Assembly: GCF_905404315.1 (NCBI RefSeq)
Contig: NC_066269.1
Span: forward strand, 16,669,304 to 16,733,303
Reading direction: 5' to 3'
From: Leptidea sinapis
Lineage: Eukaryota > Arthropoda > Insecta > Lepidoptera > Pieridae
DNA: 64,000 bases
Part shown: piece after piece, positions 42,801-52,060 of the stretch
Numbering within the stretch: the first letter of the stretch is position 1
Layout of the letters: each line of letters begins with the position of its first letter
Notes under the pieces: model-generated
Seen by the model: only the letters and a program-made list of their open reading frames with translations
Told to the model about the DNA's origin: nothing
Databases searched by the model: none
Position numbers and translations under genes: made by a program

Positions 42801-43492
42801 ATTCTGAATAGAATGCCATTGTGGTCGGAGCTCGTGAGACCTTCATCTACTGTCCAGTCGTCCACCAAGTCCAAGATATCTGTTGAACACGCGGTAATGT
42901 CGACGTGACTGCTGTACCGTTGACCCCCTCTAATGGTGTCGAAGGTCGGAATTTCCCCTTGGTTAACGACGTTAAGGCCCATCTCTCCAAGAGCGCCTGA
43001 CATTTCTTCACCCTTTAGGTCTTCCGTAAGGCTTCCCCACCATGGACTTTTGGCGTTAGCGTCTCCCCCAAGTATCATGAACCCAGGCCCCACTTCCTCG
43101 ACAATAGCTTTCAGCTTGTCTAGGTAGGGTTGTATGGGCTGATCTGGCTCAAAGTAATATGAGACAAGAACGATCCTCCAGGCGCTGGTCTGGATCCCCA
43201 CCACTGCGATGTTATGCGTGGTGAGTTTAGGGTACTGTATTATTTTGAGGTTATGGTCAAAGACCACCACAGCCGCCTTGACAGTCCCCTCCTCCGTCTC
43301 AAAGCACTGAAAGACGCGTACACCTCTTTGACTTCTCATCGCCTTTTCAGCACCAACATACGGTTCTTGGAGGAGCGCCACTGCAATTCCGCGCTTTGAG
43401 GCTTCAAGTAAAAGCTCATTCGTCGCTAACTTCTTCCTCTGAAGGTTTGCTTGTACGACCTTATAGTGTTTTTGTACGCCCGGGGTGACCTT
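39812..43492 (-). CDS. E6 ORF2: intact endonuclease / reverse transcriptase / RNase H polyprotein
   Basis: One open frame. EN: VVQANLQRKK, QEPYVGAEK, GGDANAKSPWWG, SSHVDITA, SDHN. Linker: PWWSEKLEKLKKEVATKKRRIRCAA. RT: SLDIEGAFDSAWW, GCVQGSIGGPILW, FADD. RNase H: FTDGSK, SDSMAAL, KAHAGLTGNERADELA. C-terminus: CVCDPDEAETVPHILLKC. The conserved N-terminus lies upstream of any ATG: a TAG precedes the junction by three codons (TAG CGT ATT GCT AAG), so the protein must start by frameshift from ORF1 or at a non-AUG codon. Because ORF1 is split by the inversion, an ORF1-dependent start should no longer work in this copy. Confidence 0.9.
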   Translation of the reverse strand, partial: KVTPGVQKHYKVVQANLQRKKLATNELLLEASKRGIAVALLQEPYVGAEKAMRSQRGVRVFQCFETEEGTVKAAVVVFDHNLKIIQYPKLTTHNIAVVGIQTSAWRIVLVSYYFEPDQPIQPYLDKLKAIVEEVGPGFMILGGDANAKSPWWGSLTEDLKGEEMSGALGEMGLNVVNQGEIPTFDTIRGGQRYSSHVDITACSTDILDLVDDWTVDEGLTSSDHNGILFRILLKRSKGMEIQRTTRLFNTRKANWCDFHLKLSQLMLENDLSINTIEKITTIEQIDLTVTKYTKLITEACAQSMPLRKCTEILRVPWWSEKLEKLKKEVATKKRRIRCAAPVRRPKVVEEYLKQKEEYEREAIKAQVDSWKDFCAKQDKEGVWDGIYRVIGRVTTRKEDLPLVRNGEVMNAKGSVKLLAETFYPEDDMSCDNTEHREIRRRADLVNFGEQNGTCDPPFTTPELLQACRSFNPRKAPGADGFTADICSYAIKSAPGVTLSLLNKCLQLHYFPEAWKEAIVIVLRKPGKSDYSSPKAYRPIGLLPILGKVFEKMLVARLKFYLIPRMSTRQYGFMPQKSTEDSLYTLIQHINAKLDKKKIITLVSLDIEGAFDSAWWPAIRVRLAEENCPLNLRRVIDSYLENRKVRVRYAGEEHARATKKGCVQGSIGGPILWNLLLDPLLRDLESGGNYCQAFADDVLLVFDGDTALEIEKSANAALERVQTWGVRNKLRFAPHKTNAMVLTRKIKYDTPRLTMCGIGITMVMELKILGVTIDNKLTFNSHVASVCRKALGVYKKLARAAKASWGLHPEVIRIIYMATIEPIILYASSVWASAVKKVGIRKQLGTVQRGVVQKMCKAYRTVSLNSALLLTGILPLDLRIREAASLYEIKKGGPYYKLCDREVERVASAKETPHPALHIDLELKSLKDQEQIDAQMEHDVRIFTDGSKIEGKVGASLSFWSGNTETRTLKLALPTYATVYQAELLAICRATREIVSTVGQTFGILSDSMAALMTIASYGSLHPLAVEARGNLRSAFLQSKTVDLYWIKAHAGLTGNERADELAKDAALNSKRRPDYDLCPISCVKRNLREDTLDEWNQRYKGEETASITKIFFPDAVEAYRLIRKHTPTNITTQIMTGHGGFSQYLNRFGCKESPSCVCDPDEAETVPHILLKCPVFMRERYDLEQVLGEKLTIDSISTFIKTKNRNIFIQYCEKICVKVINRNKSI

Positions 43493-43499
43493 AGCAATA
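43489..43499 (-). promoter_or_regulatory. ORF1/ORF2 recoding junction, E6 (TATTGCTAAGG)
   Basis: Same 11-mer as E1 and E7. In the +1 frame a TAG lies immediately upstream, so ORF2 has no room for an AUG. Confidence 0.6.
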
Positions 43500-43860
43500 C
43501 GCTACGGTAGATCTAGCGAGTTCATCCCATTTTCGCCGTAGGGGACAATCCAGGCTGAATGCATTGTGGTCGGTGCGATCTAATTTTGCTCTGACGCAGT
43601 TTTGACATTGGGGTGGGACACCCGCCAACCGATCCGCGCATTCACTCCTGAGATGTGGGTCGCCGCAATGACTGCATAAGTCCGCTGCTTCCGTGCAGAA
43701 GCGCTTTCCATGGCCGTAGCCCAGGCAACGCGTACACTGAACCAGCGGGGTCTGATCTTCGACCCTCACCCGTTGCAGATCAATATGCAGATACCCCATC
43801 CCGGTGGCTCTACCCCATATTGTGGGAGATACGCTTATCACGACATTATTCGTGTGAGGA
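43491..43860 (-). pseudogene. E6 ORF1, C-terminal fragment
   Basis: About 120 residues from PHTNNVVISVSP to the stop, including three knuckles (CTRCLGYGHGKRFC, CSHCGDPHLRSEC, CQNC...H...C) and the VAYC end. Homology stops abruptly at the inversion point (about 43858-43860), where 5'UTR sequence begins in the opposite orientation. It has no start codon of its own. Confidence 0.85.
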
Positions 43861-45430
43861 ATATACCTTGCTACCCATAACGATGCACATTAAGAAGAGG
43901 ACACAGACACCGTTTAGAAAATTGGAATAACACCACTGGATCAAGAGATATTAAAATTCAAAATTTATACGAAATTTCAAAAATTCACAGAAAATTCAAA
44001 CGATCGGTGACACCCCTTTTTCTTTGCAGATTTTAATAAAACCTAATTAATTTAATATATGTACCAAATTTCAAAATTTTCGCATTTATAATTTAAGAGA
44101 TATACATTTTTGAAATTTCGGGGTGGACACGAGGTGGTCTAAATAAGAATAGGAGATTTATGAAATTAAGCTTAAAAATTAGATTGGCATAAGTATCATT
44201 TACCCAATTTTTTTCAAAATTTTTTGCTCAATATTTTATTTTATATAAATTTTTTAGCCTTAAAATAAGTGTTTTTGTGAAATTAAAAATCGGGGACAAG
44301 CGGAAAATCAAAAATTTGTACATAATTGTATTCGTCTTTGAAGAACCTACAAAACAAGCCCAAACACGGGCAAATTAGCGCAACGGGGAGAAAAGTTAGT
44401 AAAAACATAGACGAGGTCGGCCATCTTGGCCGCCATATTGGAATTTTTAAAACATCTGTATCTCGGTAGCCAGTGGTCGCACAGAGACGAGCTTTTTTGT
44501 GTTAACTTTCCCCCGGTACGCTCTACATGGTCAATGCGCTATTTCCCCAAAAATTTGGACAACTCTACCAGGTAGAGCTCACATTATAATTTTGTAGAGC
44601 TAGCCAAGCCGAGCTCGGGGAGCCCTCGCACGAATTCGTACGGCGTCTGGAACGCAACTTACGAGCAAAACTGACTTGTGGCCGCCATTTTGGCCGCCAT
44701 CTTGGAATTTTAAAAACCGCGATAGCTCGGCTTCTAGGCGTCGTAGAGAGGTGCGGTTTTCACCGTTGGACTCGGCGAAGGCAGCTCTATCGTTCTTACG
44801 ACCTCTGATCTTTATTTAAAATATTTTATTTTATTTCATTTTTTAATTTATTCTATTTAATAGTTGTAATAAGTAACCGGGCATAACTCCCTTGTTTGTC
44901 AACCGATTTTGATGTAGTTTTCAGTAATCGAGAGAACTTTTAAATGCTAAACTTTTATCCTTAGATTGTGAAACTCTACATAGAGAAATATTGTCAAAAA
45001 TAAATATATAAATAAATAATAATTCCTTAAACTTTAGCTATTAAATAATTAGTGGTTAGTTAGTCTTACTTACTAGAGTAGTTGTCTGACATATACTGCA
45101 GTATTAAATAAGTAACCAGATTTACTGACAAACAGAACTCTACATTCTGCATAATATTATACTGCGTTACGAAATAATTAAAGTAGCCAAAAACTGTCAA
45201 GTGACTTTATATGACATATTAATTATACTGCAGTATAAAGTGAATGACTAGTATTACGGAACTCTACATTCTGTAAAATATTGTTAAAATAACTAGATTG
45301 TTAAAATAGTTTATACTATCACTAATTTTATATTATTACCTTATATTTACTTCGTAACTCCTCTACAGTTACAATCACTTATACTTTTATTCTATTAATC
45401 ACCTTTTATATCTAGACGATTACCTCCAAA
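43859..45430 (+). mobile_element. E6 inverted 5'UTR
   Basis: From 43859 to about 44778 this is almost identical to the reverse complement of the E7 5'UTR (about 52395-53337), including two ATGGCGGC-type clusters (44419-44443 and 44680-44706, seen as GCCGCCAT) and GCCCAAACACGG (44358-44369). At about 44779 the match ends sharply, and the remaining 650 bp up to ORF1 are unrelated AT-rich sequence. The outermost 400 bp or so of an E7-type 5'UTR are missing, as after incomplete cDNA synthesis. Confidence 0.8.
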
Positions 45431-46487
45431 ATGTTGGGAATTAGGACTCCACCCAAAAAGACGGACAATGACAAGTCACCCTCTGGTGCTGGAACATCTG
45501 CTTCAAACGTCAGACGAAGCATAGGGAAATGGGAGGCCTCAAACGCTGCAAAAAATGACGAAGCTGCCCCCGTGACAGACATTGCAAAGCAAGGTAAAAC
45601 GACCGGGAACCCAGACCTGATGCATAAAACGAACAAGGCAATAACGATGCGCAGAACATCTGTGGAAACACCAATTTCGCCCAAGCGACGGCTGGACAGA
45701 GTGGCGGAAGCCCGAGCATGCCTCACTAAAGCGAAACTAAATATAAATAATTCCAGAAACATCAAAACGGAAATAAAAAATGGAGTCATCGATGCATTAG
45801 ATCGTCTGTACCAATTAGTTAAAGAAGCAGAAAACGAGGCCAAAGAGAGGTCAAAAGATACGAAATCGTCAGGCATTCTCCAGCAAGAAGGCGCTAACTT
45901 GGACAATACCTTCACTTGTGGAATCGACCCTGGCCTCATTGCGATAAAAATAGAGGAACATACAAAGCTGTTACAAGAAAATAACAGAAATATGGAGGAC
46001 TTGAAACAAGTCCTGTTGAAACAAAAGGAAATTATAGAGAAGGGGGCGCCTCAAACGTATGCGGCAGTAGCTGCGACCAAAACTGGGACCCCTAAATCCG
46101 CAAGAAACACTCTACACTCAATCGTTGTAACTTCAAAAGACGAAACGGAAACAGGGGAAGCAGTATTGGAAAAGGTAAGAAAGGCGCTCGACGCAAAAGA
46201 GGGCTGGGTCAAAGTTGAGAAAGTTAGAAAAGCGAGAGATAGAAAAATCATAATGGGATTTGAGACGAAGGAAGAAAGGAGCAAGATCAAAAACAGGTTG
46301 GAGAAGGAAAGGGTAGATCTCACCGTCGAGGAGATGAGAAACAAAGACCCACTTCTGATCCTCAAGGGTGTTCTATCGGTTAACACAGACGAAGACATAC
46401 TCAGAGCCCTGAGAAATCAGAATAGGGACGTTTTTCAAAACCTCGAAAAAGGGGACGAGCGGGTGGAGGTCAAGTTCAGGAGGAGGG
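45431..46487 (+). pseudogene. E6 ORF1, N-terminal fragment (inverted)
   Basis: About 350 residues from MLGIRTPPKK through VRRSIGKWEA and the helical block NIKTEIKNGVIDALDRLYQL to VKFRRR, where the TTAGG tract begins. The frame then reads a few codons of telomere repeat (VRLG) and stops. The zinc knuckles are absent because they lie in the non-inverted piece at 43491-43860. The RTPxK and VRRSIGxWE blocks place it with the E3/E7/E9 ORF1 group, but it is clearly diverged from E7. Confidence 0.85.
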
Positions 46488-46737
46488 TTAGGTTAGGTTA
46501 GGTTAGGTTAGGTTAGGTTAGGTTAGGTTAGGTTAGGTTAGGTTAGGTTAGGTTAGGTTAGGTTAGGTTAGGTTAGGTTAGGTTAGGTTAGGTTAGGTTA
46601 GGTTAGGTTAGGTTAGGTTAGGTTAGGTTAGGTTAGGTTAGGTTAGGTTAGGTTAGGTTAGGTTAGGTTAGGTTAGGTTAGGTTAGGTTAGGTTAGGTTA
46701 GGTTAGGTTAGGTTAGGTTAGGTTAGGTTAGGTTAGG
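46486..46737 (+). repeat. Longest telomeric (TTAGG)n tract, between E6 and E7
   Basis: About 250 bp of uninterrupted TTAGG, the longest in the window, fused on the left to E6 ORF1 (GGAGGAGGGTTAGG). Confidence 0.97.
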
Positions 46738-46768
46738 TTTTTTTTTTTTTTTTTTTTTTTTTTCCTGT

Positions 46769-46789
46769 CCGGGAGCTTTCATGTCCCGG
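46769..46789 (-). other. 3'UTR terminal hairpin, E7
   Basis: Stem CCGGGA (46769-46774) / TCCCGG (46784-46789), 5 nt from the poly(A) tail. It is followed by GAGCTA, also present just after the E1 and E2 hairpins. Confidence 0.6.
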
Positions 46790-47007
46790 CCCGCGAGCTA
46801 AACCCCCGATGTTCTTATCAGGGCCCTTCGGTATCTTTATTTACTAGGTATTACAATGTTTCATTTCTTACCAATATCTTACATACATTTACATTATAAC
46901 TTATATTATATTTAGCCTATAGTCTAATACTACATACATTTTTAGAGACTTATTTTAATAATGCTAATAGTATATATACTTAATATATATATATTATTCA
47001 TTTTTAC

Positions 47008-50000
47008 TTAACTAGTTTTATTTTTAATTATTACTTTATTAACTATACTTTTGCTATACTCTATAAATTTACTTTGATATAATTTATTACTAATTAATGT
47101 GCTGACATTTGTTTGATCTATGTCTAATCCTAATATTTGTTCCAACTCATACCTTTCCTTGGCGTAGATTGGACATTCCAATAAAACATGTTCGACACTT
47201 TCAGACTGCCCGGGTTCACATGGACACGATGGACTCTCCTTACACTTGAATCTGTGTAGGTATGCAGAGAATCCACCGTGGCCCGTTAATATCTGTGTTA
47301 GGATTCCCGTCATTTCTAATTTCCTAATGATTTTGTGAGCTTCTATAGCGTCGGGGAAGAACGTTTTTGTTGTGTTTGCCGTTTCACTATTTTTGTATCG
47401 CCAGTTCCATTTGTCAAGCGATTCCAATCGGATTTGTCGCTTGACAAATGAAACTGGGCAGCGGTCATATTCGGGTTTCCTTTTTGAATCAGTTGCCTCT
47501 TTTGCAAGCTGGTCAGCACGCTCATTACCTGCCAGGCCTGCATGAGCTTTGATCCAAAAAAGAAAAACCGATTTGTTCTGCTTTTGCACAACGCTTATAC
47601 TTTTTATTACATCTACGGCTAAAGGGTGGGTAGTGTGGTGATTGGTGATCGTTTCGAGTGCAGATCTCGAGTCGCTATATATGCCGAAGGTGCTTTTTGG
47701 GGATTTCTCAATTTCTTTCATGGCTTCGCGTATGGCAAAAAGCTCGGCCTGGTATACTGTACAGTAGGATGGCAACTTAAATTTTCGGCTTTTGGTCTCC
47801 GCGTCATCACTCCATTGAGACAGTGCCGCTCCGACTTTGCCTGCAATTTTGCTGCCATCCGTAAATATGCGCACTTGTTGTTGGTTATTGGCGTCGACTT
47901 CGTTCTGGTTTTCCAGGCCAGTGAACTTTAGGCTTATACGCTCCGCCGGGTGAACAAGAGCTGAATAAGGCTCCCTTTGCTCTATCTCCCTGTCGCACAG
48001 TGCTGGCTGGGGAACACCCTTCTTGGCTCTATACAATGCGGCTGCTTCTCGGACTCGAAGGTCTAGAGGGAGTATCCCAGCCAGCACCAGCGCTGAATTA
48101 AGGGACACAGTACGGTATGCCTTGCACAGCTTCTGCGCGAACCCTCTTTGGACAGCATTTAGCTTATTATGAATACATATTTTTTCCGCTGCTTCTGCCC
48201 ATGCACCTGCGGCATATAAAACCACTGGTTCCACTACCGCTGTGTAAATTGTTCTGATTATATCAGGATGTAGTCCCCAACCTATTCGGGCCGTTCTGGC
48301 CAATTTTTTATAAAAGCTTAGGGCTTTCCTACATATGTTGCCTACATGATTGTTGAATGTAAGTTTGTTGTCGATGGTGAGCCCTAAGATTTTAATCTCC
48401 GTAGCCAGGCGAATGTCGGCCCCACCAATGTGTAGGCGCGGGGTGTCATATTTTAGTTTTTTGGTGAACAGCATCGCATTAGTTTTATGCGAGGAAAATT
48501 TAAGTTTGTTTCTGATACCCCACGCCTGAACAAATTCAAGAGCGGCGTTCGCACAGCTCTGGATTTCGCCAGCGGTATCTCCATCAAATAGGAGGACCAC
48601 ATCGTCCGCAAACGCTTGGCAGTAATGACCATTACGATGCAGTTCCTGAAGGAGCGGGTCCAAGAGCAGGTTCCATAGAATAGGTCCTCCAATCGACCCC
48701 TGGACACATCCTTTGTTGGTGGATCTCGCGACCTCCTGCCCTCCATATCTAAGATTTACCTGTCTGTCTTGTAGGTAACTATCTATGATGCGCCTTATAT
48801 TTATCGGGCACTTTTCTTCAGCAAGACGGACCCTAATTGCCGGCCACCATGCGCTGTCGAAGGCTCCCTCTATGTCTAGCGATATTATTGTTATGATTTT
48901 ATGTTCAGCTAACTTTGCGCGTATTTGGTTGATAAGAGCATAGAGGGAGTCCTCGGTGCTTCTTTGGGGCATGAATCCGAATTGCTGATGGCTTAGTCGG
49001 GGTAGAATGTGCCACTTTAATCTATTTACCAACATCTTTTCCAAGATTTTACCCATTATTGGCAATAGTCCGATGGGTCTATAAGATTTTGGCTCTATGT
49101 AGCTTTCCCTACCAGGTTTCCTAAGGGTTATTACAGTGGCTTTTTTCCATATGACTGGAAAGTGGCCCAATAGCAGGCACCTGTTTGCCAGCGTAAGGAA
49201 AATTTCCGAGTCATAGTTAATGGCATGCTGACATATATCTGCGGTCAGTCCGTCGGAGCCTGGAGCTTTTTTGGGGTTGAAGCTCATAGTGGCTACCGCG
49301 AGTTCTGTTAGAGTAAACATTGGGTCATAGCTGTCATTATGGTCCGATATGTTTACTTGCGCGGCCTGTTTTCTGATGCTTCTGTGATACCCATTTTCAT
49401 CTGTTTCGTCATCCGCAGGGAAAAAAGTAGTGGCTAACAACTCTGCTGATTCTTTTTGTCCTAGCAGTTTACCATTTCTCATAAGAGGTAGATCTTCTTC
49501 CCTTTTCTCCACTTTCTTAATTACCCTGTAGACTCCTTCCCACAGCCCCTCTCTATCTTGCTTCCCGCAAAACTGTTTCCAGCTTTCAATTCGATATTTT
49601 TGTGCTGTTATTTCATATTTTTCTTTTGCTTCCAGGTACTCCTGAACGACTCTTTCCCTTCGGACCTGTGCCGCGAATCGAATTCTGCGCCTCTTGGTGA
49701 GCGCATCGGACTTCAGTCTGGCGAGTTCTTCATTCCACCATGGCAAGGTAGGTGTTGTTTTGTTAGTTTTTAGCGGTATGCTCTCGTTGCTTGCTTCTAT
49801 TGTTATTTGTGAATATTTTTCTATTATTTGATCTAATTTTGCTACTGTGTTAATTTTGTTTATTTCTTGTATATTAATGTTATTTTCTATTAATAACTGG
49901 CCCAATTTCTCACGAAAGCGGGTCCAGTTTGCTTTCCTTGTGTTATATTTGCGCGTGGTTCTATTTATATTACTGCCTTTTGATTTTGTAAGTCTAATGT

Positions 50001-50694
50001 TAAATAATAATGTATTGTGGTCGGAACTCGTCAGACTTGTGTCAACTCTCCAATCCTCGATTCTACTCCACAGGTCCTGCGTGCACGCAGTAATATCAAC
50101 GATACTTGTGTACGACTTCCCGCCGCGAATGGTATCGTATGTTGGAGTGCAGCCGTCGTTGAGTACCTGTAAGCCTATTTCCTCTAGAGTGCCAGCCATC
50201 TCGTTGCCCCTTGCGTCCACTTCAGCGCTACCCCACCACATGCTCTTTGCGTTTGCGTCGCCACCGACGATAACACCGCGGCCAAATTTGTTGCAAATTC
50301 GTTTGAGTTGCTCCAGGTATGGCTCTATGGGTTTCGGCTTCGGTTCAAAATAAAATGAGGCCACTATGATCTCCCATGCAATGGTCTTCATTTTTACGAC
50401 AACGATGTTGTGAGTTGTGTAATCGGGGTATTGGGTGACATCGATATCATTATCAAAGACCGCAATAGCCGCTTTCACAACACCGTCGTGTTGGTCCGCG
50501 CATTGGAAGATCCTTACATCTTTATAGTTCCGCATTTTGCCCACGCCACCCACATAAGGCTCCTGGAGCATTGCAAATGCCATCTTTGCTCTTACCGCCT
50601 CAATTATAATCTCGTCGGTCGCGAGTTGCTTGCGCTGGAGATTGGCTTGTGCAACAATATAGGGTCTGGATCGTGTTTGTGCGCCTGAGATCAC
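47008..50694 (-). CDS. E7 ORF2: endonuclease / reverse transcriptase / RNase H polyprotein
   Basis: 1228 residues. EN: QANLQRKQ, QEPYVGG, GGDANAKSMWWG, SIVDITA, SDHN. Linker: PWWNEELARLKSDALTKRRRIR. RT: SLDIEGAFDSAWW, GCVQGSIGGPILW, FADD near 695. RNase H: FTDGSK near 942, SDSRSALETI, KAHAGLAGNERADQLA. C-terminus: CPCEPGQSESVEHVLLEC near 1155. The first position is GTG (AAG GTG ATC), and a TAG in this frame lies four codons before it. ORF1 ends 1 nt away in the other frame. The role is nicking the telomere repeat and copying the RNA from the nick. Confidence 0.93.
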   Translation of the reverse strand: MISGAQTRSRPYIVAQANLQRKQLATDEIIIEAVRAKMAFAMLQEPYVGGVGKMRNYKDVRIFQCADQHDGVVKAAIAVFDNDIDVTQYPDYTTHNIVVVKMKTIAWEIIVASFYFEPKPKPIEPYLEQLKRICNKFGRGVIVGGDANAKSMWWGSAEVDARGNEMAGTLEEIGLQVLNDGCTPTYDTIRGGKSYTSIVDITACTQDLWSRIEDWRVDTSLTSSDHNTLLFNIRLTKSKGSNINRTTRKYNTRKANWTRFREKLGQLLIENNINIQEINKINTVAKLDQIIEKYSQITIEASNESIPLKTNKTTPTLPWWNEELARLKSDALTKRRRIRFAAQVRRERVVQEYLEAKEKYEITAQKYRIESWKQFCGKQDREGLWEGVYRVIKKVEKREEDLPLMRNGKLLGQKESAELLATTFFPADDETDENGYHRSIRKQAAQVNISDHNDSYDPMFTLTELAVATMSFNPKKAPGSDGLTADICQHAINYDSEIFLTLANRCLLLGHFPVIWKKATVITLRKPGRESYIEPKSYRPIGLLPIMGKILEKMLVNRLKWHILPRLSHQQFGFMPQRSTEDSLYALINQIRAKLAEHKIITIISLDIEGAFDSAWWPAIRVRLAEEKCPINIRRIIDSYLQDRQVNLRYGGQEVARSTNKGCVQGSIGGPILWNLLLDPLLQELHRNGHYCQAFADDVVLLFDGDTAGEIQSCANAALEFVQAWGIRNKLKFSSHKTNAMLFTKKLKYDTPRLHIGGADIRLATEIKILGLTIDNKLTFNNHVGNICRKALSFYKKLARTARIGWGLHPDIIRTIYTAVVEPVVLYAAGAWAEAAEKICIHNKLNAVQRGFAQKLCKAYRTVSLNSALVLAGILPLDLRVREAAALYRAKKGVPQPALCDREIEQREPYSALVHPAERISLKFTGLENQNEVDANNQQQVRIFTDGSKIAGKVGAALSQWSDDAETKSRKFKLPSYCTVYQAELFAIREAMKEIEKSPKSTFGIYSDSRSALETITNHHTTHPLAVDVIKSISVVQKQNKSVFLFWIKAHAGLAGNERADQLAKEATDSKRKPEYDRCPVSFVKRQIRLESLDKWNWRYKNSETANTTKTFFPDAIEAHKIIRKLEMTGILTQILTGHGGFSAYLHRFKCKESPSCPCEPGQSESVEHVLLECPIYAKERYELEQILGLDIDQTNVSTLISNKLYQSKFIEYSKSIVNKVIIKNKTS

Positions 50695-50704
50695 CTTAGC
50701 AATA
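50694..50704 (-). promoter_or_regulatory. ORF1/ORF2 recoding junction, E7 (TATTGCTAAGG)
   Basis: ORF1 ATA GCT TAT TGC TAA; +1 frame TAG CTT ATT GCT AAG GTG. There is no ATG between the TAG and the conserved QANLQR. Confidence 0.6.
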
Positions 50705-52060
50705 AGCTATGGTTGCCCTGGCCAGAGCCTCCCATCTCTTTCGTATCGGGCATTCATCGCTGAAGGCGTTATGGTCAACCTTTTCTGCTTTGGCTTTGAC
50801 ACAATTGATGCAGGATGGGGCGTCCGCTGTAAGCCAGTATTCGCATTTACTTTTTACATGGTCACCTCCGCAGTGGCTGCATTTTTCTTGTGTCTCCTTG
50901 CAAAATCGCCGACCATGGCCGTAGCCTAGGCACATAGAACATTGGACCAACGGTGATTGGTCCATGACTCTTACCCGCTGCAGGTCTATGTGGACTGCCC
51001 CGACCTCGACCAGGCGCTTCCAGAGTTTCGGAGAGACTCTTACGATAAGGTGATTCGTAAGTGAGTTTCTCGTTCGTTTTTTGTAGGCCAACTGCATTCT
51101 TTGGTCGTCTTGGTCCAATGCATCAAACATGTTTTTGTTTTGATTTTTAAGAGCACGCAGAACTTCCTCATCGTTGTTGTAGTTTAGTACATCCTTGAGT
51201 ACTATCAAAGGGTCTTTGTTTTTAATATCTTCTGCTTTCATTTCTCCCGTTTTATTGATTCTTTCTTTTATTTTCCTTCGCTCTTCTTCTGTCTTGCAAC
51301 CTATTATTACTTTTCTATCCTTTGCTTTCCTGATTCGTTCTACAGCTACTCCTCCTTCCTTTGCACTTACAGCCTTCCTAATTCGACTTAGGACCTCTTC
51401 TCCCGTTTCCATATCGTCGTGCGAGGTTACGACGACCGAGTGTAGTGCTGTTTGCTCCGGAAGTCGTCTACCTGGTGCAGCTGCTACACTAGCATATGTC
51501 TTTCTCTCCATGTACTCTTTAAGGTGGTCTAGCTTATCACTATTTTCTTTTAGAATTTTCGATTGTTCATCGATCTTTTTCAATAAGTCGTCCATTTTTG
51601 GTTCTGTTTTCACTTCTTCCTTGTTCTCGTCGATACTCAGGCTCTTTTTGGTATACTTAGCCGAGTCGGCTTCCTTAACCAATTTAAGGAGGCGATCTAG
51701 AACTTGGAGAAGGTCCGTCTTATACTCTCTTTTTAGGTTGTTTGAATTTGTTAGAGCATTTTTTCCTTTTTGTACGCACGCAATTGCTTCCCTAACTCGC
51801 TCGGTCATTTTACTGCCTTCTTGCTTTTGGGGCGTAATATCGACCGTGAAGGTCTTATTTGTTTGGGAGGTGCTCTTCGTTTCGGTTTGTTTTGCCGACT
51901 CCCACTCACCGATGCTTTTTCTCACGTTACTTACCCGTGAGGGCCCAGCCTTTTCTTGCATTCTAGGGGAGTCTCGGTCAACTGAGGAAGCTTTTTTCGG
52001 GGTCCTGTACATAATTCGGGGGTTATGTATTTTAATGAAGGTCTTAGTCGCGGCTTGCAA
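50696..52060 (-). CDS. E7 ORF1: gag-like protein with three zinc knuckles
   Basis: 454 residues from the first ATG, but homology with other families starts at the second, MYRTPKKA (ATG at 52010-52012), which I prefer as the true start. VRKSIGEWE follows, then the helical block NLKREYKTDLLQVLDRLLKLVKEAD and a coiled-coil-like region. Knuckles lie at about 374-438 (CSMCLGYGHGRRFC, CSHCGGDHVKSKC, CINC...H...C). It ends IAYC. Confidence 0.9.
   Translation of the reverse strand: MQAATKTFIKIHNPRIMYRTPKKASSVDRDSPRMQEKAGPSRVSNVRKSIGEWESAKQTETKSTSQTNKTFTVDITPQKQEGSKMTERVREAIACVQKGKNALTNSNNLKREYKTDLLQVLDRLLKLVKEADSAKYTKKSLSIDENKEEVKTEPKMDDLLKKIDEQSKILKENSDKLDHLKEYMERKTYASVAAAPGRRLPEQTALHSVVVTSHDDMETGEEVLSRIRKAVSAKEGGVAVERIRKAKDRKVIIGCKTEEERRKIKERINKTGEMKAEDIKNKDPLIVLKDVLNYNNDEEVLRALKNQNKNMFDALDQDDQRMQLAYKKRTRNSLTNHLIVRVSPKLWKRLVEVGAVHIDLQRVRVMDQSPLVQCSMCLGYGHGRRFCKETQEKCSHCGGDHVKSKCEYWLTADAPSCINCVKAKAEKVDHNAFSDECPIRKRWEALARATIAYC

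Larger units (their letters stand above)
39350..46485 (-). mobile_element. E6: TRAS-like retrotransposon with inverted 5' part
   Basis: The 3' part (39350 to about 43859) is in normal minus orientation: poly(A), 3'UTR (39393-39811), ORF2 and the C-terminal quarter of ORF1. The rest (about 43859-46485) is flipped to the + strand and runs 5'UTR to ORF1 N-terminal part, ending at the next TTAGG tract. The two ORF1 pieces are complementary, with only about three codons missing between FRRR (outer end) and PHTNN (inner end). This is the layout expected of twin priming. Confidence 0.85.

Noticed and set aside
46486..46737. Long TTAGG tract as the true chromosome terminus
   Set aside because: Further elements continue on its right side; it is an internal tract.
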